DNA of 64,000 nucleotides from Halorubrum cibi (GTDB lineage Archaea > Halobacteriota > Halobacteria > Halobacteriales > Haloferacaceae): NCBI RefSeq assembly GCF_900182635.1, contig NZ_FXTD01000004.1, positions 234,135 to 298,134 of the forward strand, in the 5' to 3' direction. The notes under the pieces were generated by a model. That model was not told where the DNA came from. It saw only the letters and a program-made list of their open reading frames with translations, and did not search any database. This document shows, in pieces, positions 52,199 through 60,689 of this stretch. Numbering within the stretch: the first letter of the stretch is position 1; every line of letters starts with the position of its first letter. A program made the translations under genes and the position numbers.

Positions 52199-52272
52199 CG
52201 GGCCGGGAGGGATTCGAACCCCCGACCGTCCGGTTAAAAGCCGGACGCTCTCCCTAACTGAGCTACCGGCCC
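52199..52272 (-). tRNA. tRNA-Lys (UUU)
   Basis: On the minus strand the acceptor stem GGGCCGG/CCGGCCC closes perfectly. The D arm reads AGCTCAGTTAGGGAGAGC, the anticodon stem-loop is GTCCGG-CTTTTAA-CCGGAC with anticodon TTT, and the T arm CGGGGGTTCGAATCCC is normal. Discriminator base is G; CCA is not encoded. No intron. A TATA-like gtttatcc (52299-52306, minus strand) sits at the right distance upstream. Confidence 0.97.
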
Positions 52273-52330
52273 GCGTCGATCGCTACGATCAGACCACGGA
52301 TAAACGTTTAGAAACGGCAGGAGTCGACCG

Positions 52331-53002
52331 TTACTCGTCCGCCGGCGACGACGCGAAGTGGCCCTCTAGCGCGGTCGCGACGATCGCGCCCGGCTCGACG
52401 TTCCGCATCGCGGCTCGCCGGCGGAGTTCGACGTACGTCTCGAGCGGGAGGTCGAGACCCATCCGACCGAGATCGACGCCAACCTCGCGGACCGCCGTCT
52501 CGACGTCGTCGCCGTCGTTGACCGCGGAGGCGACGGATCTGACCTCCCGAACGGTCATGTCGCCGTCGATGGCGGCCCACGCCAGGAGGTATCGATCCGT
52601 CCCGCCGAGCCGCGCGACGTGTTTGGCCGCGCTCGGCGTGATGTGCCCGCGAGCGACCTGTCGCCGGATCGCCTGCGGGAGGTCGTGAACCCGCGCCCAC
52701 TTGCGGATGAACGCGACGGTGACCTCGTCGCCGGCGCGGGCCGCGGCCTCCTTGTAGGAGCCGACGCCGCGAACCAGCGCCGCGCAGGCGGCGGCCCCGC
52801 GGAGCATCAACACGTGGTCGTCGTCGCCGACGTCGCCCGACGCGAAGAGACGGACCGTCTCCGCGGCCTCGGCGACGCTCTCGGGATCGTCGGGGTCGAA
52901 CCCCACCGCATCGGCCGCGCGCTCGCCGGTGACCGCCGGGTCCGAGCGAACGACGGGTTCGCCGACCGGAGACCGTCGGTCGGCGGGTGACTGCTCGTCC
53001 AT
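52331..53002 (-). CDS. ParB-HTH-like haloarchaeal protein
   Basis: 223 residues from ATG 53002 (MDEQSPADRRSPVGEPVVRS). The central part reads like the helix-turn-helix domain of ParB/KorB: GSYKEAAARAGDEVTVAFIR, KWARVHDLPQAIRRQVARGH, ITPSAAKHVARLGGTDRYLL, then DMTVREVRSVASAV, in the order seen after the CTP-binding domain of ParB. The ParB nuclease/CTPase domain itself is absent. The N terminus is acidic; the C terminus may dimerise (LPLETYVELRRRAAMRNVEP). I recall haloarchaeal proteins of this kind as DUF7119, unverified. Probably DNA-binding. Confidence 0.75.
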   Translation of the reverse strand: MDEQSPADRRSPVGEPVVRSDPAVTGERAADAVGFDPDDPESVAEAAETVRLFASGDVGDDDHVLMLRGAAACAALVRGVGSYKEAAARAGDEVTVAFIRKWARVHDLPQAIRRQVARGHITPSAAKHVARLGGTDRYLLAWAAIDGDMTVREVRSVASAVNDGDDVETAVREVGVDLGRMGLDLPLETYVELRRRAAMRNVEPGAIVATALEGHFASSPADE

Positions 53003-53106
53003 ACGCCTACTTCGACCGCGGGCACATAAGGGGCAGGCACCGTGGCAGGTATCGCAGACGACTCGGACGACCCACGCGTCCGAACGACCCACGCGTCAGG
53101 ACGGTC

Positions 53107-53466
53107 CTACGCGTCGTCGGCGACGCCCTCGTCGCGCGTCAGTTCCTCGGCGACGACGTCCGGACGCATGAGCGCCGGGTCGACCGCGAGGTCGGCGACG
53201 CCCGAGACGAACTCCGGCAGTGACCGGTCAGCGTACGTCACGACCGTCACCGACGGGTTCAGCTCCTTCGCGACCGGGATCCCGGTCGCCTCGTCGGCGT
53301 CGGTCAAGACGAGGTAGTCGGCGTCCGCGATCCCCGCTGCTTTCAGCGCCTCCGCCGAGACGACGCCCTCGATCCGCGACACCGTCGCGCCGAGCGCCTC
53401 CAGCTCCTCGCCGATCCCGTGTTCGTCCGGACCGGCGACGACCGCGATCCGCGTGTTCCCCGCCAT
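53107..53466 (-). CDS. small Rossmann-like protein downstream of guaAb
   Basis: 119 residues from ATG 53466. The fold reads as a degenerate TrkA-N/Rossmann unit: TRIAVVAGPDEHGIGEELEA, SRIEGVVSAEALKAAGIADA, DYLVLTDADEATGIPVAKEL, VTVVTYADRSLPEFV. The NAD-loop glycine pattern is incomplete. Its start codon overlaps the guaAb stop by one base, so it is co-translated with the nucleotide genes. Function unknown. Confidence 0.8.
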   Translation of the reverse strand: MAGNTRIAVVAGPDEHGIGEELEALGATVSRIEGVVSAEALKAAGIADADYLVLTDADEATGIPVAKELNPSVTVVTYADRSLPEFVSGVADLAVDPALMRPDVVAEELTRDEGVADDA

Positions 53467-54383
53467 CACTCGTACTCGATGGTCGCGGGCGGTTTGTGGG
53501 TCACGTCGTAGACGACGCGAGCGACGTTCTCGTTCTCGCCCGTTATCCGGCTCTGGATGCGCTGGAGCGTGCTCCAGTCGATCTCCTGGGCGCGCGCGGT
53601 CATCCCGTCTCGACTCTCGACCGAACGCACGGCGACGACCCAGCCGTGGACGCGGTTGTCGCCTTTCACGCCGGTCGCCTTCCCGATAACGGCTCCGAAC
53701 GCCTGCCAGGGGTCGTACTCCTCGAGTTCTTCCTCGACGACGTGACACGCCTCGCGGGCGACGTCGGCCTTCTCGGGGGTGACCTCGCCGACGACCCGGA
53801 CGGCGAGTCCGGGCCCGGGAAACGGCATCCGCTCGGAGATGACTTCCTCGAGATCGAGCGCGCGGGCGACCTCGCGGACCTCGTCCTTGTAGAGGTCACG
53901 CACCGGCTCGACGATCCCCTCGAAGTCGACGACTTCGGGTAGCCCACCCACGTTGTGGTGGGACTTGATGTTCCCCTCCGACTCGATGCGGTCGGGGTAT
54001 ATCGTCCCCTGGACGAGGTAGTCGGCGTCGACCTCGCGGGCGACCGCCTCGAACTCGTCGATGAACCCCTCGCCGATGACGTGGCGCTTCTCCTCCGGGT
54101 CGACCACGCCAGACAGGCGGTCGAAGAACCGGTCTTGGGCTTCGATCACCCGCAGCGACTCCATGAAGGAGAACGTCTGGCGGATCTCTGCGGTCTCGCC
54201 CTTCCGCATCAGTCCCGTGTCGACGTACACCGGGGTGAGCCGGTCGCCTATCGCCTCGTACGCCAGCGTCGCCGCGACCGAGGAGTCGACTCCACCGGAT
54301 AAGGCGATCACGGCGTTCGCGTCGCCGATCTCCTCACGGATCTCCGCCACCGCGTCCTCGATGAACTCGTCCGTCTCGACCAT
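53466..54383 (-). CDS. guaAb: GMP synthase, ATP-pyrophosphatase subunit B
   Basis: Converts XMP to GMP using ammonia supplied by a separate glutaminase subunit (GuaAa), which is not in the window; the split form is normal in archaea. 305 residues. [19 protein letters not shown] is the PP-loop, [11 protein letters not shown] the following segment, [11 protein letters not shown] the substrate loop, [19 protein letters not shown] the dimerisation-domain start, and [15 protein letters not shown] the C terminus. It directly follows pyrG with no gap. Confidence 0.95.
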   Translation of the reverse strand: MVETDEFIEDAVAEIREEIGDANAVIALSGGVDSSVAATLAYEAIGDRLTPVYVDTGLMRKGETAEIRQTFSFMESLRVIEAQDRFFDRLSGVVDPEEKRHVIGEGFIDEFEAVAREVDADYLVQGTIYPDRIESEGNIKSHHNVGGLPEVVDFEGIVEPVRDLYKDEVREVARALDLEEVISERMPFPGPGLAVRVVGEVTPEKADVAREACHVVEEELEEYDPWQAFGAVIGKATGVKGDNRVHGWVVAVRSVESRDGMTARAQEIDWSTLQRIQSRITGENENVARVVYDVTHKPPATIEYE

Positions 54384-56039
54384 CTATAGCCTCACGTCCG
54401 CGTTCCGCTCGGTTGTGTCCGTCGATCCCAGCGCCGCCTCGACGAGGGCGACGAACGGCGGACTCGCCCGGTCCGGCCGCGACCGGAACTCGGGATGTGC
54501 CTGCGTCCCGAAGAAGAAGGGATGGTCCTCGCGTTCGAGGATCTCCATCCGGTTGTCGGCGCGTCCGGAGAAGGAGAGCCCGTCGGCCTCCAGCTCGTCG
54601 ATGTACTCGGGATTCACCTCGTAGCGGTGGCGGTGTCGCTCGGTACAGGAGTCAGCGCCGTACACCCGCGCCGCCAGCGTGTCCGGCTCGATGTCGGTCT
54701 CGTGTGCGCCGAGCCGCATCGTCCCGCCCATGTCCTCCGTCTCGTACTGCTCGGGGAGGAGGTCGATGACCGGGTGGGGCGTCTCGGGGTCGATCTCCGC
54801 GGAGTGGGCGTCCTCGAGCCCGAGGACGTTGCGTGCGTGTTCGACGACGGCCATCTGGAAGCCTAAACAGAGCCCGAGGAAGGGCACGTCGTTCTCGCGG
54901 GCGTACCGGATCGCCTCCACCTTCCCGTCGGTCCCGCGGGAGCCGAACCCGCCGGGGACGACGACCGCGTCGGCGGTCGCGAGCCGTTTCTCGTGGTGTT
55001 CGCGGGTCTCGTCGGCGTCGACCCACAGTACGTTGACTTCGGTCTCGGTCTGGATGCCGGCGTGTTTCAACGCCTCGTGGATCGACATGTACGCGTCCTC
55101 TAAGGCGTACTTGCCGACGAGCGCCACGTCGATCTCGTCCTCCCGATCGCGCGTGACGAGTTCGCGCCACTCCGTCGAGCGCTCGGCCTTCGGGAGCGCC
55201 TCCTCGGCGAGCCCGAGCCGCTCCATCACGTACTCGTCCAACCCCTCGTCTTCGACCATCAGCGGGACGTGGTAGATGTCCTCGACGTCGGGATTCGAGA
55301 AGACCGCGTCCGTGGGCACGTCACAGAACAGGGCGATCTTCTCTTTCGTCTCCGGGTCCAGCCGGTCCTCACAGCGTCCGACGAGCACGTCGGGCTGGAG
55401 CCCGATGGAGCGCAGCTCCTTCACCGAGTGCTGGGTCGGCTTCGTCTTCTGCTCGCCGTTCTTCGAGTAGGGGACGAGTGTGACGTGCGTAAAGAGGATG
55501 TCCTCGTCGTCCTCCTCGTGGGCGAACTGCCGGAGCGCCTCGAGGAAGGGCATCGACTCGATGTCGCCGACGGTGCCGCCGATCTCGATCAGACAGACGT
55601 CGCTCCCCTCGGCGGCCTCGCGGATGCGCCGCTTGATGTCGTCGGTGACGTGGGGAATGATCTGGACGGTCTTACCGAGGTAGTCGCCGGCGCGCTCGCG
55701 CTCGATGACGTGCTGGTAGGTCTTCCCCGTGGTGACGTTGTGGTCGAACGTCATGTCGGTGCCGAGGAAGCGCTCGTAGTTGCCTAAATCGAGGTCGACC
55801 TCGCCGCCGTCCTTCAACACGTACACCTCGCCGTGTTCGTACGGGTTCATCGTCCCGGCGTCGACGTTGAGGTAGGGGTCGACCTTCACCGCGGTCACGT
55901 CGAAGCCCGCGTTCGAGAGGAGCCGGCCGGTGCTGGCGGCGGTGATTCCCTTGCCCAGCCCGGACATGACCCCGCCCGTGACGAACACGAACTTCCGACC
56001 CAGCGAGGGGTCGTATCCCGTGTCAGGATCCGTTGGCAT
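54384..56039 (-). CDS. pyrG: CTP synthase
   Basis: Amidates UTP to CTP with glutamine and ATP. 551 residues. The synthetase domain begins [20 protein letters not shown] and includes [20 protein letters not shown]. The class I glutaminase domain has [19 protein letters not shown], nucleophile Cys in [15 protein letters not shown], and the His/Glu pair near [12 protein letters not shown]. First gene of the pyrG-guaAb-unknown operon. Confidence 0.97.
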   Translation of the reverse strand: MPTDPDTGYDPSLGRKFVFVTGGVMSGLGKGITAASTGRLLSNAGFDVTAVKVDPYLNVDAGTMNPYEHGEVYVLKDGGEVDLDLGNYERFLGTDMTFDHNVTTGKTYQHVIERERAGDYLGKTVQIIPHVTDDIKRRIREAAEGSDVCLIEIGGTVGDIESMPFLEALRQFAHEEDDEDILFTHVTLVPYSKNGEQKTKPTQHSVKELRSIGLQPDVLVGRCEDRLDPETKEKIALFCDVPTDAVFSNPDVEDIYHVPLMVEDEGLDEYVMERLGLAEEALPKAERSTEWRELVTRDREDEIDVALVGKYALEDAYMSIHEALKHAGIQTETEVNVLWVDADETREHHEKRLATADAVVVPGGFGSRGTDGKVEAIRYARENDVPFLGLCLGFQMAVVEHARNVLGLEDAHSAEIDPETPHPVIDLLPEQYETEDMGGTMRLGAHETDIEPDTLAARVYGADSCTERHRHRYEVNPEYIDELEADGLSFSGRADNRMEILEREDHPFFFGTQAHPEFRSRPDRASPPFVALVEAALGSTDTTERNADVRL

Positions 56040-56220
56040 ATCGACCGTCCGTCAGGGGCCGGCAAAACCGTTTCGGAGGGGTTCCGAACCGGACCGAAAA
56101 CACACGGTCGTCCGTGAGGGTCAGGATCGAAGCGACCGCTCGTCGAACGAGAACAGTTCGCATGCGGGATCGCGAAGAGAGGGAGGGAGATGCGGCCGTG
56201 ATGTCGCCGGCCGTCGCCGG

Positions 56221-56421
56221 TCAGGGCGCGAGCATCGGCTTCGGGCGACGACGGTCTTCGACCGTCGCGTCACAGACCGGGCACGTGTGGGTGGTCCGTT
56301 CGGGACCCTTGTTAACGATCCAGTCGCCGGAGAGGCCGCTCTCGTGGCCGCAGTCGGGGCAGAACAGCACCGCCTTCGGGCGCGAGTTCGTGTCGTCGGT
56401 GGAGGTGTGATGGGTGGACAC
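56221..56421 (-). CDS. small zinc-ribbon protein
   Basis: 66 residues. Two CxxC pairs, FCPDCGHESG and TCPVCDATVED, spaced 25 residues apart, form a zinc ribbon. The segment GLSGDWIVN between them and a Pro/Arg-rich tail (RRRPKPMLAP) are otherwise featureless. Such mini-ribbons are numerous in haloarchaea; role unknown. The 180 bp separating it from the pyrG start contain nothing recognisable. Confidence 0.82.
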   Translation of the reverse strand: MSTHHTSTDDTNSRPKAVLFCPDCGHESGLSGDWIVNKGPERTTHTCPVCDATVEDRRRPKPMLAP

Positions 56422-56604
56422 TGTCGGTGGAACCGGTAGGCGTTCGCCGGGAATAACGCTGTTGGCGGGGATCGATCAGGAAGAACCCGGTCTCATACGT
56501 CGCGAGCGTCGTTTCCGAAGCGAGCCGTTTGACGACCTGGCCGCTCGACCGTCCGTCGTTGCTGACGCGGTGAACACGGTCGAAGGGGCAGCCCGTACCG
56601 CAAC

Positions 56605-56720
56605 CGCACCTCACGCCTCCCCAGCCTCGGTCTCGCCGACCCGCCGGAACCGCCGGCGGGTCGCCTCGCCCTCCCTCGCGCGGTGCGTTCGCGGCCCGAC
56701 GGGCCGCTCACGGCGCGCGC
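56605..56720 (-). repeat. dispersed structured intergenic element, copy 4
   Basis: On the minus strand CGCACC (56687-56682) pairs with GGTGCG (56610-56605). GCGCGAGGGAG (56681-56671) and GAGGCTGGGGAGGCGT (56628-56613) flank a perfect 11-bp stem CGACCCGCCGG/CCGGCGGGTCG. The 5' flank, including the gcggcccg/cgggccgc hairpin, is almost identical to copy 1 over about 50 bp, although the central hairpin is unrelated. It lies in the 399-bp gap between the zinc ribbon and the dehydrogenase. Confidence 0.87.
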
Positions 56721-56820
56721 CGACCGCGAAGTTTCCCGGTTCGACGCGTCCGGGAGACTCGGGTCTCCGCGCCGACTTCGAGTCGAGGTATTATGGTTCC
56801 GTCGGCGGTACTCCAGGGCG

Positions 56821-57864
56821 ATGACCGGACCCGGCGACGCCGACGGCGACGACGAGCGCGACCGACCCCGAGTCGTGATCAGCGACACGAAACTCACGAG
56901 CCTCGAGACCGAACGCGAGGTCTTCGGCGACGAGGTCGTCCTGACGCAGGACCCGCTGCGGTCGCCCGAGTCGGTGATCGAGACGGACCCGGACGCGATA
57001 GTCATCGACGCGGGGACGCCGATGACCGCCGCAGTCCTCGAGGGGTGTTCGAACCTCCGGACGGTCGTCCGCGCCGGGGTCGGCGTCGACAACGTCGACC
57101 TCGCGGCGGCGGACGCCGCCGGCGTGGCGGTCTCGAACGTCCCGGACTACGGCACCGACGAGGTGTCCGCGCACGCGGTCGCGCTCTGTGCGTCGCTCGT
57201 CCGCGGGATCCCCGCCGCGAGCGCCGACACCGCGGCCGGCGGGTGGGACTGGCAGGTCAGCGCGCCGCTCTCGCGACCCGCGGAGCTGACCGTCGGCGTC
57301 GTCGGCTGCGGGCGGATCGGGAGCCGGACGGTGCGGAAGGCGGACCCGCAGTTCGGGGAGGTCGTCGTCCACGACCCGTACGTGCCCGACGCGGAGGTCC
57401 GAGACCTCGGTGCCGAGCCCGTGGGATTCGACGAGGTCCTCCGCGAGAGCGACGTGATCTCCGTTCACACCCCGCTGACGCCGGAGACGCGGGCGATGTT
57501 CGACGCGGACGCCTTCGACGCGATGCGCGAGCGGGGCGGGGCCGAATCGGGAACGATCCTCGTGAACACGGCGCGCGGCGAGGTCGTCGACGCGGACGCG
57601 CTGATCGACGCCTTGGACGACGGGACGGTCCGGAGCGCCGGACTTGACGTCCTCCCGGCGGAGCCGCCGGCGAACGACCGACTCACCGGTCGGAAGGACG
57701 TCGTCGTCACGCCGCACATCGCGTGGTACTCCGAGGAGTCGAAACGCGAGGTGCGCCGAAAGGCCACCGAGGAGGTCCGGCGGTACCTCCGCGGCGCGGA
57801 GCCGGCGTACCGGGTCGACCCCGACGCGTACGGGGTCGCTCCCGCTCCCGGTTCCCGTGAGTAG
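56821..57864 (+). CDS. D-isomer specific 2-hydroxyacid dehydrogenase family protein
   Basis: 347 residues from ATG 56821, after an acidic 18-residue leader. VRAGVGVDNVDLAAADAAGV is typical of the N-terminal half, VGVVGCGRIGSRTVRKA is the NAD-binding loop, NTARGEVVDADAL carries the catalytic Arg, and TPHIAWYSEESKREV the catalytic His. The WYSEES context is that of the CtBP-like branch. Substrate unknown; no serine- or glycerate-pathway gene is adjacent. Confidence 0.9.
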   Translation: MTGPGDADGDDERDRPRVVISDTKLTSLETEREVFGDEVVLTQDPLRSPESVIETDPDAIVIDAGTPMTAAVLEGCSNLRTVVRAGVGVDNVDLAAADAAGVAVSNVPDYGTDEVSAHAVALCASLVRGIPAASADTAAGGWDWQVSAPLSRPAELTVGVVGCGRIGSRTVRKADPQFGEVVVHDPYVPDAEVRDLGAEPVGFDEVLRESDVISVHTPLTPETRAMFDADAFDAMRERGGAESGTILVNTARGEVVDADALIDALDDGTVRSAGLDVLPAEPPANDRLTGRKDVVVTPHIAWYSEESKREVRRKATEEVRRYLRGAEPAYRVDPDAYGVAPAPGSRE

Positions 57865-58063
57865 CCTGGAGGAGCGCCCCGTCTCCAAGAGGAACCCCTC
57901 GTGAACGAGCGTCTCCGCGGCCGGCGTCGGTCCTCCCTCGGAGGGACACTCACGGGAGAGCGATGGCGGCCCCCGCTGCCGTCCGGGAGGTCGCTCATGA
58001 GGCGGTGGAGTCGAGCAATTCGCCGTGTCATTCGTCATCGGATATTGACGACCAGATCGGTCG

Positions 58064-58074
58064 CTATACCTTTT
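58064..58074 (+). promoter_or_regulatory. TATA box of the addB-addA-like operon
   Basis: ctataccttttt centred about 31 bp before the GTG at 58101. This placement rejects the much longer frame opening at 57963, which would span the promoter. Confidence 0.65.
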
Positions 58075-58100
58075 TGTCACCGGGCCGATCATGTCAGGCC

Positions 58101-60689
58101 GTGCCTATCCGACGAATAAAGGGTCTCGATTCACTCTACGACGAGGTAGCGGACTACGACCTCGTCATCGTCCCCGACGCTCCGTTCGCGAGTGCGCTCA
58201 ATCGACGCCTCGATCGACCCCATTTCGGAAGTTTCGCGATCACGCCGCGGCGTCTCGCCGCCGGCCGACGTGAACAGGCCGAAGACCGCCTCGCATTTCT
58301 CGAGGTCATCGACCGGACCGATCACGACTGGCGGGCTGTCGCCTATGCGATCGGGAACGCCCTCCAGTGCTGGGAACACCAGGGAAGTCTTGATGCGATC
58401 CTCGAGTACGAGGGCTACAGTGACGAGACGACCCGCGAAGTCGTCGACGTGATGCGAACGCTCCCGACGACCTCGAAACGACTCGCTCAAACTGTCATCG
58501 ACGACGAGCGATCGATCGCCGTTGTCGGATACGATCAGTTGACCAACTTGGAGCGGAGCATTCTCCCGGAGACGTTCGACCGCGTCGAGTTATTCACGGA
58601 AGAGGAGTTCGAACAGCCACAGTTCCACGTCTTCGATTCGGCAACCGACATCGTCGCCGCGCTCTTGGATACGGTCACAGACCAGAACGCCGAGCGTGTC
58701 GCCGTCGTTCTCGACGGCGGGAGCCGGTATTCATCGCTCGTCGAATCCGCACTCGAAGCGGCCGATGTTCCCTTTTACGGTGGGCCGGGGTTCATCGAGG
58801 ACCCACATCATAGAGCGTTCATCCGGCTTCTTCGCATCGGGTTCCGAGGCACAGAAACGACGGTCGGAGAGTGCCGGCCGATACTCGCGGAAACGGGTAG
58901 TGACGTCCCGATAGACGACAATCAAAAGCGACTCGATACGGTAGAGAGACCAGGGCTTGAATGGTTACGGGAGTTCCGTCGGTCTGTCGAAGAACAGACG
59001 TTTTCGGAGGCGCTCGGTACGTACGCGAGGAAAGCCGACGTCGAACTCGCACGCTTCGATGAGGAGTTGCGAACGCTCGGTATCGCCGAGAAACCCGTGA
59101 CCGGCGGCGGCGTCGATCGCCTTTCCTATTACTTACAAACGTACGAGGTGCCCGTTGACAGGGACAACGAGGGCGTTCTCCTCGCCGATGCGAAATCCTC
59201 CGCCCACGTCGACCGGCCCGTGGTCTTCCACCTCGGGATGGGACGGGAGTGGACGCATTCGGCTCCACAGCGGCCGTGGGTCGACACCGAGGCGCAGTTC
59301 GAGCGCTACATCGGCAACTTCCAGCGATTGCTTCAGAGCGGCGACAGGCAGTACTACCTCGTCCAAGACACGGCCGGCGGCGAGCCGGTCACGCCCTGTC
59401 TGTACTTCGGCGACCTCATCGACGAGGAGTTCGAACGGTTCGGCGACCTCGATTCGGTCCACCACCGACGACGACCGCGATCGACGAGCGTCGGCTTCGA
59501 TCGAGAATCGCTCGACGTCGAGTCCGAGACCGTCGAGACGATCAGCCAATCCAGTCTCAACAGCTACGTCAACAGTCCGCGAGACTACTTCTTCGGGAAA
59601 CTCCTCGACGCGCCCGATCAGGAACGATTTGTCGAAGGGAATCTCTTTCACGACTTCGCGGAGTTCTACGTGAGTCATCCCGACGTCGTCGCGAACACGG
59701 ATATCGACGAACTGATCGACGCGATGCTCGAGGAGGCGAAGCCCTTCTTTTCGAGTGCAGATGAGACGCTCCGTCGACGAAAGTACCGAATCGGACTGGA
59801 GCTGATCACGGAGTACTTGGACGATCACGGTCCGGAGTCGGACGCCTTTCTCACCGGGACGTCCGGATGGGGTGAGAACTTCTTCGCGGCGTATTTCGAC
59901 GAAGCGGTCGACTCGCCGCTCACCGAACGGTGGTTCGAGGATCACGCCCTCGGGCTCAAGGGGAAGATAGACCTCGTGAACGCCCCGGATCGCCTCCTCG
60001 ATTACAAAAGCGGAGGGAAGAAGCGAACCTCTCAGATCGTCAAGCGCGCGGCGATCGATCCCCCGGCGGATACACCGAACTTCCAGGCGGCGCTGTATCT
60101 GACCTACTATCGAGCGGTCCAACCGAACGAGCAACTGGAGTTCACCTTCTTTCACTTCCTCGAACCGATGGACGACGTCATCGCGGGCGAGGCCGACCTC
60201 GACGACGCGCTCACGACCGTCACGTACTACCCGTTCACGTTCGACGAGTACGTCGGCTCTCGAGACGCATACGAAACGCTTCTCGACGGGTACAACGACT
60301 GCCGAGAGACGTTCACCGAACTCGGGCATTCAGCGTATAGCGACAGTATGAGGCAACTGTCGTTCCCCGAGACGACGGACCGAAACGAGCTGCGCGCCTC
60401 CGAGTTTGCCGAAGAGTTCACGGCTGCCGTCGATAGCGGAACGTCCGATGACGTCGACGCCGAGAAGGGCGCAGATCAGGCGATCCGCGAACTCAACGGC
60501 GTTCGCAAGCGGTCGTTCTTCCGCGAAGACTTGGACGCGTTCGAATCGTTCGTCGACGAGCGCCTCGAGGAGCTCAACGACAGGCGAGCGGGTGAGGAGC
60601 GCTTCCCCGTCGATGGCCTCGCCGGCGAGCCCAACTACCGTCGTGTCGATAACCGTGACCTGCTGTTAGCGGGGGAGAGCGGTGACTGA
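58101..60689 (+). CDS. AddB/RexB-like nuclease with inactive helicase fold
   Basis: 862 residues from GTG 58101. The N terminus (YDLVIVPDAPFASALNRRL) and a region at about 365-450 (VVFHLGMGREWTHSAPQRPW, then the E-x-F-x-R-like TEAQFERYIGNFQRLLQS) follow the order of an SF1 helicase whose ATP motifs are lost, as in AddB/RecC. The C-terminal half is a PD-(D/E)XK nuclease: ISQSSLNSYVNSPRDYFFGK, GNLFHDFAEF, catalytic KIDLVN...LLDYKSGGK and the Q-motif NFQAALYLTYY. The Cys that anchors the Fe-S cluster in AddB is Ser here (NSP) and no C-terminal Cys trio is present. Codon use is less GC-extreme than in its neighbours. Overlaps addA by 8 bp. Confidence 0.85.
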   Translation: MPIRRIKGLDSLYDEVADYDLVIVPDAPFASALNRRLDRPHFGSFAITPRRLAAGRREQAEDRLAFLEVIDRTDHDWRAVAYAIGNALQCWEHQGSLDAILEYEGYSDETTREVVDVMRTLPTTSKRLAQTVIDDERSIAVVGYDQLTNLERSILPETFDRVELFTEEEFEQPQFHVFDSATDIVAALLDTVTDQNAERVAVVLDGGSRYSSLVESALEAADVPFYGGPGFIEDPHHRAFIRLLRIGFRGTETTVGECRPILAETGSDVPIDDNQKRLDTVERPGLEWLREFRRSVEEQTFSEALGTYARKADVELARFDEELRTLGIAEKPVTGGGVDRLSYYLQTYEVPVDRDNEGVLLADAKSSAHVDRPVVFHLGMGREWTHSAPQRPWVDTEAQFERYIGNFQRLLQSGDRQYYLVQDTAGGEPVTPCLYFGDLIDEEFERFGDLDSVHHRRRPRSTSVGFDRESLDVESETVETISQSSLNSYVNSPRDYFFGKLLDAPDQERFVEGNLFHDFAEFYVSHPDVVANTDIDELIDAMLEEAKPFFSSADETLRRRKYRIGLELITEYLDDHGPESDAFLTGTSGWGENFFAAYFDEAVDSPLTERWFEDHALGLKGKIDLVNAPDRLLDYKSGGKKRTSQIVKRAAIDPPADTPNFQAALYLTYYRAVQPNEQLEFTFFHFLEPMDDVIAGEADLDDALTTVTYYPFTFDEYVGSRDAYETLLDGYNDCRETFTELGHSAYSDSMRQLSFPETTDRNELRASEFAEEFTAAVDSGTSDDVDAEKGADQAIRELNGVRKRSFFREDLDAFESFVDERLEELNDRRAGEERFPVDGLAGEPNYRRVDNRDLLLAGESGD

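Noticed and set aside
52075..52257. 60-residue frame across tRNA-Lys containing REGFEPPT
   Set aside because: This is the familiar false translation of a tRNA T arm and anticodon stem, not a protein.
57963..58100. N-terminal extension of the AddB-like protein to the ATG at 57963
   Set aside because: A TATA box lies at 58064-58074 inside the extension, and the extension (Ser/Ala/Val-rich) has no family-like sequence; GTG 58101 fits a leaderless start.
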